Shown in pieces: positions 1 to 8,207 of a DNA stretch of 64,000 bases. The notes below the pieces were generated by a model. It was given only the letters and a program-made list of their open reading frames with translations. It did no database searches and was not told where the DNA came from. The position numbers and the translations under genes are program-made. The DNA lies in assembly GCF_027625935.1 (NCBI RefSeq), contig NZ_CP115300.1:3906001-3970000 (forward strand). The letters run 5' to 3'. Within the stretch, counting starts at the first letter, position 1, and each line of letters begins with the position of its first letter. The DNA is from Streptomyces camelliae. Its GTDB lineage: Bacteria; Actinomycetota; Actinomycetes; Streptomycetales; Streptomycetaceae.

Positions 1-108
1 GGCGCGGTTGTACCGCTTCGGACCGATCAGCGTGGCCATGACCACGGAGAAGATCGCAAAGCCTGCCCCGAGGGCTCCCAGTACGAGGATGGGCGCATAC
101 GCGTTCAC
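1..108 (-). CDS. nuoA: NADH-quinone oxidoreductase subunit A, N-terminal fragment
   Basis: Reading leftwards from a GTG at 106-108, 36 codons run off the window edge and give VNAYAPILVLGALGAGFAIF followed by a second hydrophobic stretch ending in GPKRYNRA. This is the first membrane helix and following loop of NuoA, a membrane subunit of respiratory complex I that transfers electrons from NADH to menaquinone. A GGAGCGAGGAGCG ribosome-binding region lies immediately upstream. In streptomycetes nuoA opens the nuo operon, so the rest of the operon should continue to the left of the window. The identification rests on a short piece but agrees with the menaquinone genes that follow. Confidence 0.85.
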   Translation of the reverse strand, partial: MNAYAPILVLGALGAGFAIFSVVMATLIGPKRYNRA

Positions 109-876
109 CGCTCCTCGCTCCTCTCAGTCGGCGCTGACTGCTGGCGGTTGCACAGGGCCCACACCGGCCTCACCGGTCCCCCGAACCCCGCTCGTCCCGG
201 GCGAAGATCGAGAACATGTGAAGCAGGTCACAAGCCCAGCTGCCACGCATCTTATGCCCGGCACTCTGTGATCTGCGACACGGGGTATTCCACAAGCTTT
301 GTGATCTCCACCACCTGACGAAGGATCATGAAGTCGGATGATGAGTGATCTTCATACGCGAAGCGTTCAGTTGATCACCAGAAGTGACATTCTGGCTTGT
401 CGCCGCAGGCCGGAGGGGGCGTCTCCATATCAAGAGAGTTCGCCTGCATGCAAATTGGCGCTGGACACGACTCCTTGATAGAGGACCGCGTTCACACATC
501 AGGGGGAGCGCGGGGCGTGATGTGGACGGCGGCCGGACGTGTGCGCGCGTTCACGAGCTCCGTGCGCAGGGATGCCGTCATTTCGTGTGCGCAGGGGACG
601 CCGCCGTTCCGGTAACCGTTCCGTGACCTCCGCCACATCGATGAGAGGCCTCTGAGAACCGGGCTTGGCCAACGACCGCAACCAGTGGTAGGTGGGGGGC
701 AATTCGGGCGTAATGATCAAAGAGCGTGATCAAGGGCTTGATCACCGCAGTCCGCAATGTCCGTTACGGCGTCAATAAAGAGCGACGCGCCCGGGATTTG
801 AGGTCTCGATTGAGCAACTGTGGCGCAGGACACGTTTCTTGAAGATATGAAGGAGCCCCTGATACCGGTTGTTCCC
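109..876. other. Long intergenic region between divergent nuoA and NlpC/P60 gene
   Basis: About 770 bases with no convincing coding sequence; short open frames here lack ribosome-binding sites and recognisable domains. It must carry the promoters of the nuo operon (leftward) and of the cell-wall hydrolase (rightward). The clearest structure is the perfect 9-bp inverted repeat at 726-745. The element could include a long leader of the hydrolase mRNA. I looked for conserved c-di-AMP (ydaO) riboswitch blocks and did not find them. Confidence 0.5.
726..745. promoter_or_regulatory. Perfect palindrome upstream of NlpC/P60 gene
   Basis: Inverted repeat GTGATCAAG-GG-CTTGATCAC with 9-bp arms and a 2-bp centre, about 130 bp before the hydrolase start. 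No T-tract follows, so it looks more like an operator than a terminator. The GTGAT/ATCAC ends loosely resemble CRP-type half sites, but the regulator is unknown. Confidence 0.45.
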
Positions 877-1692
877 ATGTCCCACACCGCTCACATACGC
901 AGCCACCGGAAGCCCCGCCGCAGCGCGTCGACCCTCGCGATGCGGGCCGGAGTTGCCGGTGGCGTCCTCAGCACCCTGGCAGTCGCCGGGGCGTCCGGCT
1001 CGGCGAACGCGGCCGAGCCGGTGACGCAGACCCTCGAACTGCCCACCCTGACGGCCGACCTGGCCGCCCAGGCGGCCCAGACCGCGGACGCCACGCAGCA
1101 GGCCGCCGCGAACTACCAGCTGCAGGCCGAGCGAGACGCGGCCGCCGCGAATGCCGCGAAGCAGGCCAAGGCGGACCTGGCCGAGGCGAAGCAGAAGGCC
1201 GCGGAGGCCAAGAAGAAGGCCGACGAGGAGGCCCGCATCCAGGCCGCCGCGCGTGCCTCGCGCAACGCGGAGCGCACGGTCCTCTCCGCGTCGTCGAGCA
1301 CCGGCTCGTCCTCCTCCACCGGCTCCTCCACGGCGACCGGTTCGGCCGCCGCCGTGATCAGCTTCGTGAAGGCGCAGATCGGCAAGGCCTACGTCTCCGG
1401 TGCCACCGGCCCCTCCGCCTACGACTGCTCCGGTCTGGTGCAGACGGCCTTCAAGCAGGTGGGCGTCAGCCTGCCTCGCGTCTCCCAGGACCAGTCGACG
1501 GCCGGCACCCAGGTCTCGCTGAGCAACCTCCAGCCGGGCGACATCCTGTACTGGGGCAGCGCGGGCAGCGCGTACCACGTCGCGGTGTACGTGGGCGACG
1601 GCATGTTCGTCGGCGCGCAGAACCCCTCCAGCGGCGTCGGGGAGCACCCGCTGTCGTACGACCCGCCGACCGGCGCCGTGCGGGTGCTCTGA
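877..1692 (+). CDS. Secreted NlpC/P60 (C40) peptidoglycan endopeptidase
   Basis: Likely a secreted hydrolase that cuts stem peptides of peptidoglycan. From ATG 877 the protein has 271 residues: a basic n-region (RSHRKPRRSAS), a hydrophobic stretch ending in an ANA signal-peptidase site near residue 45, then a long Ala/Lys/Glu coiled coil (about 50-140), a Ser/Thr-rich linker, and an NlpC/P60 domain. The domain has the catalytic Cys in AYDCSGLVQTAF and the catalytic His in AYHVAVYVGDG. The coiled coil plus C40 layout is that of RipA-like hydrolases. In-frame upstream starts exist (GTG 820, ATG 847); none has a strong ribosome site. I chose 877 because it gives a compact signal peptide. A terminator follows the gene. 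Confidence 0.85.
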   Translation: MSHTAHIRSHRKPRRSASTLAMRAGVAGGVLSTLAVAGASGSANAAEPVTQTLELPTLTADLAAQAAQTADATQQAAANYQLQAERDAAAANAAKQAKADLAEAKQKAAEAKKKADEEARIQAAARASRNAERTVLSASSSTGSSSSTGSSTATGSAAAVISFVKAQIGKAYVSGATGPSAYDCSGLVQTAFKQVGVSLPRVSQDQSTAGTQVSLSNLQPGDILYWGSAGSAYHVAVYVGDGMFVGAQNPSSGVGEHPLSYDPPTGAVRVL

Positions 1693-1719
1693 GGTCATCC
1701 CGCACCTTTCGACGCGCGT

Positions 1720-1750
1720 AGGGCCGCAGCCGCTCAGGGGCAGCGGCCCT
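1720..1750 (+). terminator. Hairpin terminator after NlpC/P60 gene
   Basis: AGGGCCGC (1720-1727) pairs with GCGGCCCT (1743-1750) around a 15-nt loop and is followed by TTGC. It lies 28 bases after the hydrolase stop. There is no long U-tract, as is usual in Streptomyces. Confidence 0.55.
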
Positions 1751-1855
1751 TGCGGCGTTCCCGTGTGCCATCCCGTGCGTCAGGCCGGTCGTACCTGACA
1801 TGCTCGGCCCGGGCCGCCGTCCGGCGGTCCGTCCACGAGCGAAGGAGACCGCGCG

Positions 1856-2482
1856 ATGCCACGCGTGTTCGTCCAGGGAAGCCCCGTCGACCACTACCCG
1901 CGTCACGCCCCCGAGGCCGGGCGTGGCGCGGTACGGCGGATCACCGAGGTCGGCGAGGAGGTCCTGCACAAGCCGTGCCGGGACGTCACGGAGTTCGGAC
2001 CCGACCTCGCCGCGCTCATCGACGACATGTTCCTCACCATGTACGTCGCCGAGGGCGCGGGACTGGCGGCGAATCAGGTCGGGGTCGATCTGCGCCTTTT
2101 CGTGTACGACTGCCCCGATGACGACGGAGTCCGGCATGTCGGACACATTGTCAATCCGGTGCTGGAGACGCCGTCGAGCGGGCGACGGCTGCTCGACGAG
2201 GGCGAGGGCTGCCTGTCGGTGCCGGGTGCCGTGATGGCGCTGCCGCGGCCGGACCGGGCCGTGGTACGGGGACAGGACAAGGACGGCAACCCCGTCGTCA
2301 TCGAGGGCACGGGGTACTTCGCCCGCTGCCTCGAACACGAGACCGACCACACCTATGGGCACGTCTATCTGGACCGGCTGTCCAAGCGGGAGAAGAAGGA
2401 CGCCCTCAGGCAGATGGCGGACCGGCGGGACGAGGTGTTCGCCCGCCGGGCCGCCCGGGCCGAGGAGCTGAGCCGGGGCTAG
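1856..2482 (+). CDS. def: Peptide deformylase
   Basis: Removes the formyl group from the N-terminal methionine of nascent proteins; a cytoplasmic metalloenzyme, usually Fe2+. At 208 residues it has all three family motifs in order: [10 protein letters not shown] (GxGxAAxQ, motif 1), EGCLSVPG (EGCLS, motif 2, metal-binding Cys) and HETDH (HExDH, motif 3, two His ligands and the catalytic Glu). The ATG is preceded by AAGGAGA at good spacing. The N-terminal 30 residues before the core are longer than in E. coli Def, as is common for one of several actinobacterial paralogues. It is convergent with the reductase on the other strand, with 7 bases between stops. Confidence 0.93.
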   Translation: MPRVFVQGSPVDHYPRHAPEAGRGAVRRITEVGEEVLHKPCRDVTEFGPDLAALIDDMFLTMYVAEGAGLAANQVGVDLRLFVYDCPDDDGVRHVGHIVNPVLETPSSGRRLLDEGEGCLSVPGAVMALPRPDRAVVRGQDKDGNPVVIEGTGYFARCLEHETDHTYGHVYLDRLSKREKKDALRQMADRRDEVFARRAARAEELSRG

Positions 2483-2489
2483 AGGGGGC

Positions 2490-3782
2490 TCACGCCTTCG
2501 GGGCCACCTTGCTCAGGCCGTTGATGATGCGGTCCATCGCGTCACCGCCCGTGGGGTCGGTGAGGTTCGCCAGGAGCTTGAGGGTGAACTTCATCAGCAT
2601 CGGGTGCGTGAGGCCGCGCTGGGCGGCGATCTGCATGACCTTCGGGTTGCCGATGAGCTTCACGAAGGCGCGGCCGAGGGTGTAGTAGCCGCCGTAGGTG
2701 TCCTTGAGGACGCGCGGGTAGCGCTGCAGGGCGATCTCACGCTGTGCGGGCGTGGCCCGCGCGTGGGCCTGGACGATGACGTCGGCGGCGATCTGGCCGG
2801 ACTCCATGGCGTAGGCGATGCCCTCGCCGTTGAAGGGGTTCACCAGACCGCCGGCGTCGCCGACGAGCAGCAGGCCGCGCGTGTAGTGGGGCTGGCGGTT
2901 GAAGGCCATCGGCAGGGCGGCGCCGCGGATGGGTCCGGTCATGTTCTCCGGGGTGTAGCCCCAGTCCTCCGGCATGGAGGCGCACCAGGCCTTGAGGATC
3001 TCGCGCCAGTCCAGCTCCTTGAAGGAGGCGGAGGTGTTCAGGACGCCGAGGCCGACGTTGGACGTGCCGTCGCCCATGCCGAAGATCCAGCCGTAGCCGG
3101 GCAGCAGCCGGTCCTGGGCGCCGCGGCGGTCCCACAGTTCCAGCCAGGACTCCAGGTAGTCGTCCTCGTGGCGGGGCGAGGTGAAGTAGGTGCGCACCGC
3201 GACGCCCATCGGGCGGTCCTCGCGGCGGTGCAGGCCCATCGCGAGGGACAGCCGGGTGGAGTTGCCGTCGGCGGCGACGACCAGCGGCGCGCGGAAGGTG
3301 ACCTCGCGCTTCTCCTCGCCGAGCTTGGCGGTGACGCCCGTGATGCGGCCGGTGCGGTCGTCGACGACCGGGCCGCTCACATTGCAGCGTTCGTACAACC
3401 GCGCGCCCGCCTTCTGGGCGTTGCGGGCCAGCTGCTCGTCGAAGTCGTCGCGCTTGCGGACGAGTCCGTAGTTCGGGTAGGCGGCGAGATCCGGCCAGTC
3501 CAGCTGGAGGCGGGAGCCGCCGCCGATGATGCGCAGGCCCTTGTTGCGCAGCCAGCCGGCCTCCTCGGAGATGTCGATGCCCATGGCGACGAGCTGCTTG
3601 ACCGCGCGCGGGGTGAGGCCGTCGCCGCACACCTTCTCGCGCGGGAACTCGGTCTTCTCCAGGAGCAGGACGTCGAGACCGGCCTTGGCGAGGTGGTACG
3701 CGGTCGTGGAGCCGGCCGGCCCCGCGCCGACGACGATCACGTCGGCGGTGTTCTCGGAGAGGGGCTCCTTCACGACGGTCAC
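2490..3782 (-). CDS. menJ: Geranylgeranyl reductase family flavoprotein, probable menaquinone reductase MenJ
   Basis: An FAD-dependent reductase of 430 residues. The dinucleotide-binding motif VVGAGPAGSTTAYHLAKAGL is at the N-terminus, followed by the family signature EKVCGDGLTPRAV and the second FAD motif LLVGDAGGLVNPFNGEGI near residue 300. Mycobacterial MenJ is in this family and saturates one isoprene unit of menaquinone. Streptomyces use partly hydrogenated MK-9, and menG, mqnC and nuoA lie close by, so the same role is inferred here. Geranylgeranyl-lipid reduction is the alternative. GTG 3782 follows GGGGAG at about 9 bases. Its neighbour to the right is transcribed divergently. Confidence 0.8.
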   Translation of the reverse strand: MTVVKEPLSENTADVIVVGAGPAGSTTAYHLAKAGLDVLLLEKTEFPREKVCGDGLTPRAVKQLVAMGIDISEEAGWLRNKGLRIIGGGSRLQLDWPDLAAYPNYGLVRKRDDFDEQLARNAQKAGARLYERCNVSGPVVDDRTGRITGVTAKLGEEKREVTFRAPLVVAADGNSTRLSLAMGLHRREDRPMGVAVRTYFTSPRHEDDYLESWLELWDRRGAQDRLLPGYGWIFGMGDGTSNVGLGVLNTSASFKELDWREILKAWCASMPEDWGYTPENMTGPIRGAALPMAFNRQPHYTRGLLLVGDAGGLVNPFNGEGIAYAMESGQIAADVIVQAHARATPAQREIALQRYPRVLKDTYGGYYTLGRAFVKLIGNPKVMQIAAQRGLTHPMLMKFTLKLLANLTDPTGGDAMDRIINGLSKVAPKA

Positions 3783-3879
3783 GGCGGGATCTCCCCAAGT
3801 TCGAAATCTGCGTGCCGACCGGCACTGGACATGGGCAGTCTATTCAGCAGAATTGATCACCCGGCTGAAGGGCTGCCCT

Positions 3880-4398
3880 GTGAACGGACCTCTCCCCGCG
3901 GTACGGTTGCGCGTCCCCACGCACGAGGACGCGGTCGCCTGGCACCGGGTCTTCGACGATCCCGAGGTCATGGACTTCTACGGCGGCAAGGCGGCGGCCC
4001 TGTCCGTCTACGAGGAACTCACCGCGCGCCAGCGGCGGCACGACGCCGAGCACGGCTTCTGTCTGTGGACGATGCTCGACGCGGACGGCGAGGTCATCGG
4101 TTTCACCGGCGCCCAGCCCTGGCGGCCCGACTGGGGTCCGGTCGGCGAGACGGAGATCGGCTGGCGGCTCGGCCGGAAGCACTGGGGCAAGGGGTACGCC
4201 ACCGCGGCCGCGCGCGAGACCCTGGGGCGGGTGCGGGCGGCCGGGATCAGGGAAGTGGTGGCGGTGGTACGGCCGGGCAACGAGCGGTCGATCGCGGTGA
4301 CCCGCCGGCTCGGCATGCGCCCGGCGGAAACCTATCCGCACCCCACGCTGGACGAGCCGGCGCTCTGCTTCCGACTCCGTCTCCATCACGGACAGTAG
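3880..4398 (+). CDS. GNAT family N-acetyltransferase (RimJ/RimL type)
   Basis: A 172-residue protein that begins VNGPLPAVRLRVPTHEDA and has the Acetyltransf_3 pattern: a strand-rich start, then the acetyl-CoA loop GRKHWGKGYATAAARETL (R/QxxGxG/A type) and the C-terminal NERSIAVTRRLGMRP motif. It should acetylate an amine of a protein N-terminus or small molecule; the substrate cannot be told from sequence. The open frame extends upstream over the reductase promoter region, but GTG 3880 has GAAGGG seven bases before it, so I set the start there. It is divergent from the menJ-like gene. Confidence 0.82.
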   Translation: MNGPLPAVRLRVPTHEDAVAWHRVFDDPEVMDFYGGKAAALSVYEELTARQRRHDAEHGFCLWTMLDADGEVIGFTGAQPWRPDWGPVGETEIGWRLGRKHWGKGYATAAARETLGRVRAAGIREVVAVVRPGNERSIAVTRRLGMRPAETYPHPTLDEPALCFRLRLHHGQ

Positions 4399-4480
4399 TC
4401 GTCTGCTACAGAAAGACACCGGCGCCTTCCGGGTCGGGCGCGCGGGAGTTACCCTTCCAGTACCGCTGGGGGTGACATCT

Positions 4481-4816
4481 GTGCGCATAACACCCAAAAC
4501 ACCCGAAGTGCGCGTGCCGCGGCTGGTCGGACTGATGGCCGTGGACGCGCGCGAAACGGCCCAGGCGCGGGGCCTGTTCCTCAACGCGCCGGACCGCCCG
4601 GACTTTCATCTCACCGTCGTCGACTACGTCGTACGCCAGTATCCGCAGCCCGGCGCCGAGGTGCCGCCGGACTCGATGGTGTACGTGTGGTTCGACTTCG
4701 GCGAGGGCGAGGGCGGCGGAGGCGTGCGCGAGCCACGCATCCCACGGCCGCCGACGGGCGGGATCCGGCGCGAACTCGGCGAGCCGGGCGACACGTTCGA
4801 GATGATCAACCGCTAG
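4481..4816 (+). CDS. Small PASTA-domain protein
   Basis: A 111-residue protein without a signal peptide. Residues about 8-70 form one PASTA module: VPRLVGLMAVDARETAQARG, then YVVRQYPQPGAEVPPDSMVY, with the usual P-x-hydrophobic-G opening and the Q-x-P-x-x-G block. The tail is Gly/Glu- and Arg/Pro-rich. PASTA modules in secreted kinases and penicillin-binding proteins bind muropeptides or beta-lactams, but here the module appears cytoplasmic and free-standing, so the function is unknown. GTG 4481 follows GGGGG at 9 bases; an in-frame GTG at 4472 is possible. It is convergent with menG. Confidence 0.75.
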   Translation: MRITPKTPEVRVPRLVGLMAVDARETAQARGLFLNAPDRPDFHLTVVDYVVRQYPQPGAEVPPDSMVYVWFDFGEGEGGGGVREPRIPRPPTGGIRRELGEPGDTFEMINR

Positions 4817-4841
4817 ACCGCACCGCCGCACCCGCGGGGTC

Positions 4842-5537
4842 TCAGCTCTCCTTGAAGCCCCGGTGCAGTGCGACCACACCGCCGGTGAGGTTGCGCCACG
4901 CCACCTTCGACCAGCCCGCCTTGCGCAGCCGTTCGGCGAGGGCGGGCTGGTCGGGCCAGGCACGGATGGACTCGGCGAGATAGACGTAGGCGTCCGGGTT
5001 CGAGGACACCGCGCGGGCGGCCGGCGGCAGCGCCCGCATCAGGTACTCGGTGTAGACGGTGCGGAACGGCGCCCACGTCGGCGTCGAGAACTCGCAGATC
5101 ACCACGCGGCCGCCGGGGCGGGTCACCCGGTACATCTCGCGCAGGGCCGTGTCCGTGTCCTGGACGTTGCGCAGCCCGAAGGAGATCGTCACGGCGTCGA
5201 AGGTGTCGTCCTTGAACGGCAGCTTCGTCGCGTCCCCGGCCGTGAACGGCAGCCAGGTGTGCTTCTTCTTGCCTACCTGGAGCATCCCGACCGAGAAGTC
5301 GCAGGGGACGACGTACGCGCCCGTCCGCGCGAACGGCAGCGAGGAGGTCGCCGTACCGGCCGCGAGGTCGAGGACCTTCTGCGCGGGACGCGCGTCGACC
5401 GCCTTCGCCACCTCCTTGCGCCAGCGCCGGTCCTGGCCGAGCGACAGCACGTCGTTCGTCAGGTCGTACCGTTCCGCCACGTTGTCGAACATCGAGGCGA
5501 CTTCGTGCGGCTGCTTGTCCAGGGATGCGCGGGTCAC
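4842..5537 (-). CDS. menG: Demethylmenaquinone C-methyltransferase
   Basis: Methylates demethylmenaquinone with S-adenosylmethionine in the final step of menaquinone synthesis. At 231 residues it has the UbiE/COQ5 hallmarks: [20 protein letters not shown] at the N-terminus, SAM motif [16 protein letters not shown], motif [14 protein letters not shown] and the late motif [13 protein letters not shown]. The GTG start at 5537 lies 50 bases downstream of the amidohydrolase-like gene, in the same direction as mqnC, so mqnC, that gene and menG may be co-transcribed. Classical and futalosine pathways share this step, so its presence beside mqn genes is expected. Confidence 0.93.
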   Translation of the reverse strand: MTRASLDKQPHEVASMFDNVAERYDLTNDVLSLGQDRRWRKEVAKAVDARPAQKVLDLAAGTATSSLPFARTGAYVVPCDFSVGMLQVGKKKHTWLPFTAGDATKLPFKDDTFDAVTISFGLRNVQDTDTALREMYRVTRPGGRVVICEFSTPTWAPFRTVYTEYLMRALPPAARAVSSNPDAYVYLAESIRAWPDQPALAERLRKAGWSKVAWRNLTGGVVALHRGFKES

Positions 5538-5587
5538 CCGCCCATTGTGGCAGCAGGGGGTACGGCGTCCCGGCAGCAGCCTCGGTT

Positions 5588-6187
5588 TCAGCGGCGGCGG
5601 TACACCAGGCGCCCGCCGATCACGGTCGCCACGCAGGTGCCGGCGCCGCGGCGGACCAGTTCGGCGCGGTCCGCGACGTCGAACACGGCGAAGCGGGCGG
5701 GCCCGCCCGGGACGAGCCGCGGCAGCAGGATCAGCGGGGTCGGGGACAGCGCCGCCGGGCCGGGAAGGCGGTCGGGCCGCTGCCCCACCGCGAGCCCGGC
5801 CCTGCGCACGGCGTCGACCACGACCCGCGACCGCAGCTCCCCGGCCACCGCCACCGTGCCGTGCGCCAGCATCCGCTGCACCCCGCGTCGCGCGCTCGCG
5901 CCGAGGCGCGCGGGATCAGCGCGGAAGATCTCCCTCGCCCGCACCCCGCAGATGGGCTCGGTGCCGAGGACGTCGGCCTCGCGCGGGTCGGGATGGTAGG
6001 TGCCCTCCAGCAGCTCCGGACCGTACGGGTTCAGCAGCCCCGGGGTGAGGATGCCGGGCCAGCGCCGCACCCTCGCCCGGGGTTCGGCGGCGGCCAGTTC
6101 CTCGTACGGGCCGACCGCGGCGACGGATGCCCCGTCGACCAGAACAGCCGCCTCGGGAGACCGCTCGGCGAGGTGAAGTGTCAGCAC
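5588..6187 (-). CDS. Imidazolonepropionase-like (amidohydrolase composite-domain) protein
   Basis: A 199-residue protein resembling the N-terminal beta-sandwich part and linker of amidohydrolases ([18 protein letters not shown], then [19 protein letters not shown]). A short C-terminal strand region ([28 protein letters not shown]) matches the end of that sandwich. The metal-binding HxH barrel motif is missing, so it cannot be a complete imidazolonepropionase; the TIM barrel is largely absent. It sits 7 bases after the mqnC stop and before menG, which suggests an accessory role in the menaquinone operon. That is inference from position only. Confidence 0.7.
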   Translation of the reverse strand: MLTLHLAERSPEAAVLVDGASVAAVGPYEELAAAEPRARVRRWPGILTPGLLNPYGPELLEGTYHPDPREADVLGTEPICGVRAREIFRADPARLGASARRGVQRMLAHGTVAVAGELRSRVVVDAVRRAGLAVGQRPDRLPGPAALSPTPLILLPRLVPGGPARFAVFDVADRAELVRRGAGTCVATVIGGRLVYRRR

Positions 6188-6194
6188 GACGGGG

Positions 6195-7409
6195 TCAGTT
6201 GGCGGAGAGCAGCTTCAGCTCGGGGTGGGCCGTGCCGCCCTCGATGGCCGTGGAGGAGATGTGGGAGACCACGCGGTCGTCGACGGGGTCGTTCGCCGGG
6301 TCGTCGTGGACGACGAGGTGCTCGTACGTCGTCGCGCGCTGCGCCGGGACGCGGCCCGCCTTGCGGATCAGGTCGATGATCTCCAGGCGGTTGGAGCGGT
6401 GCTTGGCGCCGGCCGAGGAGACCACGTTCTCCTCCAGCATGATCGAGCCGAGGTCGTCCGCGCCGTAGTGCAGCGACAGCTGGCCGACCTCCTTGCCCGT
6501 GGTCAGCCACGAGCCCTGGATGTGCTGGACGTTGTCGAGGAAGAGGCGGGCGATCGCGATCATCCGCAGGTACTCGAAGATCGTGGCCTGCGTGCGGCCC
6601 TTCAGGTGGTTGTTCTCGGGCTGGTAGGTGTACGGGATGAAGGCGCGGAAGCCGCCCGTGCGGTCCTGGACGTCCCGGATCATCCGCAGGTGCTCGATGC
6701 GCTCGGCGTTCGTCTCGCCCGTGCCCATCAGCATGGTCGAGGTGGACTCCACGCCCAGCCGGTGCGCGGTCTCCATGATCTCCAGCCAGCGCTCGCCGGA
6801 CTCCTTCAGCGGTGCGATGGCCTTGCGGGGGCGCTCGGGGAGCAGTTCCGCGCCGGCGCCGGCGAAGGAGTCGAGGCCCGCCGCGTGGATCCGGGTGATG
6901 GCCTCCTCGACCGGCACTCCGCTGATCCGGGCCATGTGCTCCACCTCGGACGCGCCCAGCGAGTGGATCACCAGCTGGGGGAAGGCGTCCTTGATGGCCT
7001 TGAAGTGCTTCTCGTAGTACTCGACGCCGTAGTCCGGGTGGTGGCCGCCCTGGAACATGATCTGGGTGCCACCCAGTTCGACGGTCTCCGCGCACCGGCG
7101 CAGGATGTCGTCGAGGTCGCGGGTCCAGCCCTTGTCCTTGTCCTTGGGTGCCGCGTAGAAGGCGCAGAACTTGCACGCCGTGACACACACGTTCGTGTAG
7201 TTGATGTTGCGCTCGATGATGTACGTCGCGATGTGCTCGGTCCCGGCGTACTTGCGGCGGCGTACGGCGTCGGCGGCGGCGCCCAGCGCGTGCAGGGGCG
7301 CGTCGCGGTAGAGGGTGAGCGCCTCCTCGGGGGTGATCCGCCCACCGGCGGCGGCACGGTCGAGGACGGCTGTGACATCAAAAGAGGTGAGGTCGGCCTT
7401 CTCGGTCAC
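6195..7409 (-). CDS. mqnC: Cyclic dehypoxanthinyl futalosine synthase (radical SAM)
   Basis: Radical-SAM enzyme that cyclises dehypoxanthinyl futalosine, third ring-building step of the futalosine menaquinone pathway. It is 404 residues long from GTG 7409, which has GAAAGG 8 bases upstream; a TTG at 7436 is the alternative. The [4Fe-4S] motif is CVTACKFC (CxxxCxxC), preceded by NINYTNVC. The MqnC-type blocks FQGGHHPDYGVEYYEKHF, GVESTSTMLMGTGET and FIPYTYQPENNHLKG follow. The substrate depends on MqnA/E products encoded at 10.2 and 19.8 kb, and no mqnB or mqnD is visible in this window. Confidence 0.94.
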   Translation of the reverse strand: MTEKADLTSFDVTAVLDRAAAGGRITPEEALTLYRDAPLHALGAAADAVRRRKYAGTEHIATYIIERNINYTNVCVTACKFCAFYAAPKDKDKGWTRDLDDILRRCAETVELGGTQIMFQGGHHPDYGVEYYEKHFKAIKDAFPQLVIHSLGASEVEHMARISGVPVEEAITRIHAAGLDSFAGAGAELLPERPRKAIAPLKESGERWLEIMETAHRLGVESTSTMLMGTGETNAERIEHLRMIRDVQDRTGGFRAFIPYTYQPENNHLKGRTQATIFEYLRMIAIARLFLDNVQHIQGSWLTTGKEVGQLSLHYGADDLGSIMLEENVVSSAGAKHRSNRLEIIDLIRKAGRVPAQRATTYEHLVVHDDPANDPVDDRVVSHISSTAIEGGTAHPELKLLSAN

Positions 7410-7487
7410 CGGCGTGCCTTTCGCAGGGTTCGTCAAGGTTGTGGACGGACCGGACCAGCCTACGCCAGGGGATTTTGCCCGCCGACC

Positions 7488-8207
7488 TCAGGCCGTGTGC
7501 GCGCCCAGCAGGAGTCCGGCCAGGGCGCCCGCCAGAAGGAACGGGCCGAATGCGATCGCCGATCCGCGCCCGGCGCGCCGTACGGCGACGAGCGCACCGG
7601 CGTAGAGCGCGCCCAGCAGGATCCCGGCGAAGGCGCCGAGCAGCACGGTGGACCAGCCGTACCAGCCGAGCGCGGCGCCCGTGCCCACCGCCAGCTTCAC
7701 ATCGCCGAAGCCCATGCCGGCCGGGTTGACGAGGTGCAGCACGTAGTAGCCGGCGCCGAGCGCGAGGGCGCCGTAGAGCGCGGTGGGCCAGTGGCCGGCG
7801 TGGCCGGGCAGCAGGGCGGCGAGGCCCAGCAGGGCGAGGGCGGCCGGGGCGAGCGGCAGGGTCAGCGGGTCGGGCAGCCGCCGCACCCGCACGTCCACCA
7901 CGGCCAGCAGCACACCCACGGGCGCGAGCAGCAGCCACGCCACCAGCTCGGGGCGCGCCCCGGTGGCGGCGGCGAGGGCGGCGCAGGTGAGGGCGGTGAC
8001 GACGGCGGTGCGGACGCCCTCGCCCGTGCGGCCACAGGTCCCGCAGCCCGTCGTCCCCACCCACCCCCGGATCGGGTGCCCGGCCGGGCAGTGGTCCCGC
8101 CAGGGCTCCTCCGGCGGTACGGCGAAGCGGTGGGCGGCGCGGGGCAGCAGGGCGCCGGCCGGCGCGCCCCACAGCGCGGCGGCGGCCGCCAGCGCGCCGG
8201 TGCTCAT
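7488..8207 (-). CDS. Type 4 prepilin peptidase (A24 family)
   Basis: An integral membrane aspartyl protease that cleaves leader peptides of type IV pilin-like or Tad/Flp pilins. The 239-residue protein has about six hydrophobic segments. The two catalytic Asp residues appear as VDVRVRRLPDPL and as the GxGD-type motif MGFGDVKLA. Two short Cys pairs near the N-terminus (CPAGH, CGTCG) recall the zinc-binding loop of PilD-like enzymes but are incomplete. Its ATG overlaps the stop of the upstream kinase gene by ATGA (8204-8207), so the two are translationally coupled. No pilin genes are nearby. Confidence 0.85.
   Translation of the reverse strand: MSTGALAAAAALWGAPAGALLPRAAHRFAVPPEEPWRDHCPAGHPIRGWVGTTGCGTCGRTGEGVRTAVVTALTCAALAAATGARPELVAWLLLAPVGVLLAVVDVRVRRLPDPLTLPLAPAALALLGLAALLPGHAGHWPTALYGALALGAGYYVLHLVNPAGMGFGDVKLAVGTGAALGWYGWSTVLLGAFAGILLGALYAGALVAVRRAGRGSAIAFGPFLLAGALAGLLLGAHTA

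Noticed and set aside
384..626. Open frames on both strands upstream of the NlpC/P60 gene
   Set aside because: No ribosome-binding site, no recognisable domain, and they compete with each other in overlapping frames, as expected in high-GC sequence.
480..820. Possible ydaO-type c-di-AMP riboswitch before the NlpC/P60 gene
   Set aside because: I looked for the conserved core blocks known from streptomycete cell-wall hydrolase leaders and could not find them.
2604..4475. Very long plus-strand open frame opposite the menJ-like gene
   Set aside because: Lacks motifs and is the antisense of a clear FAD reductase; typical high-GC artefact.
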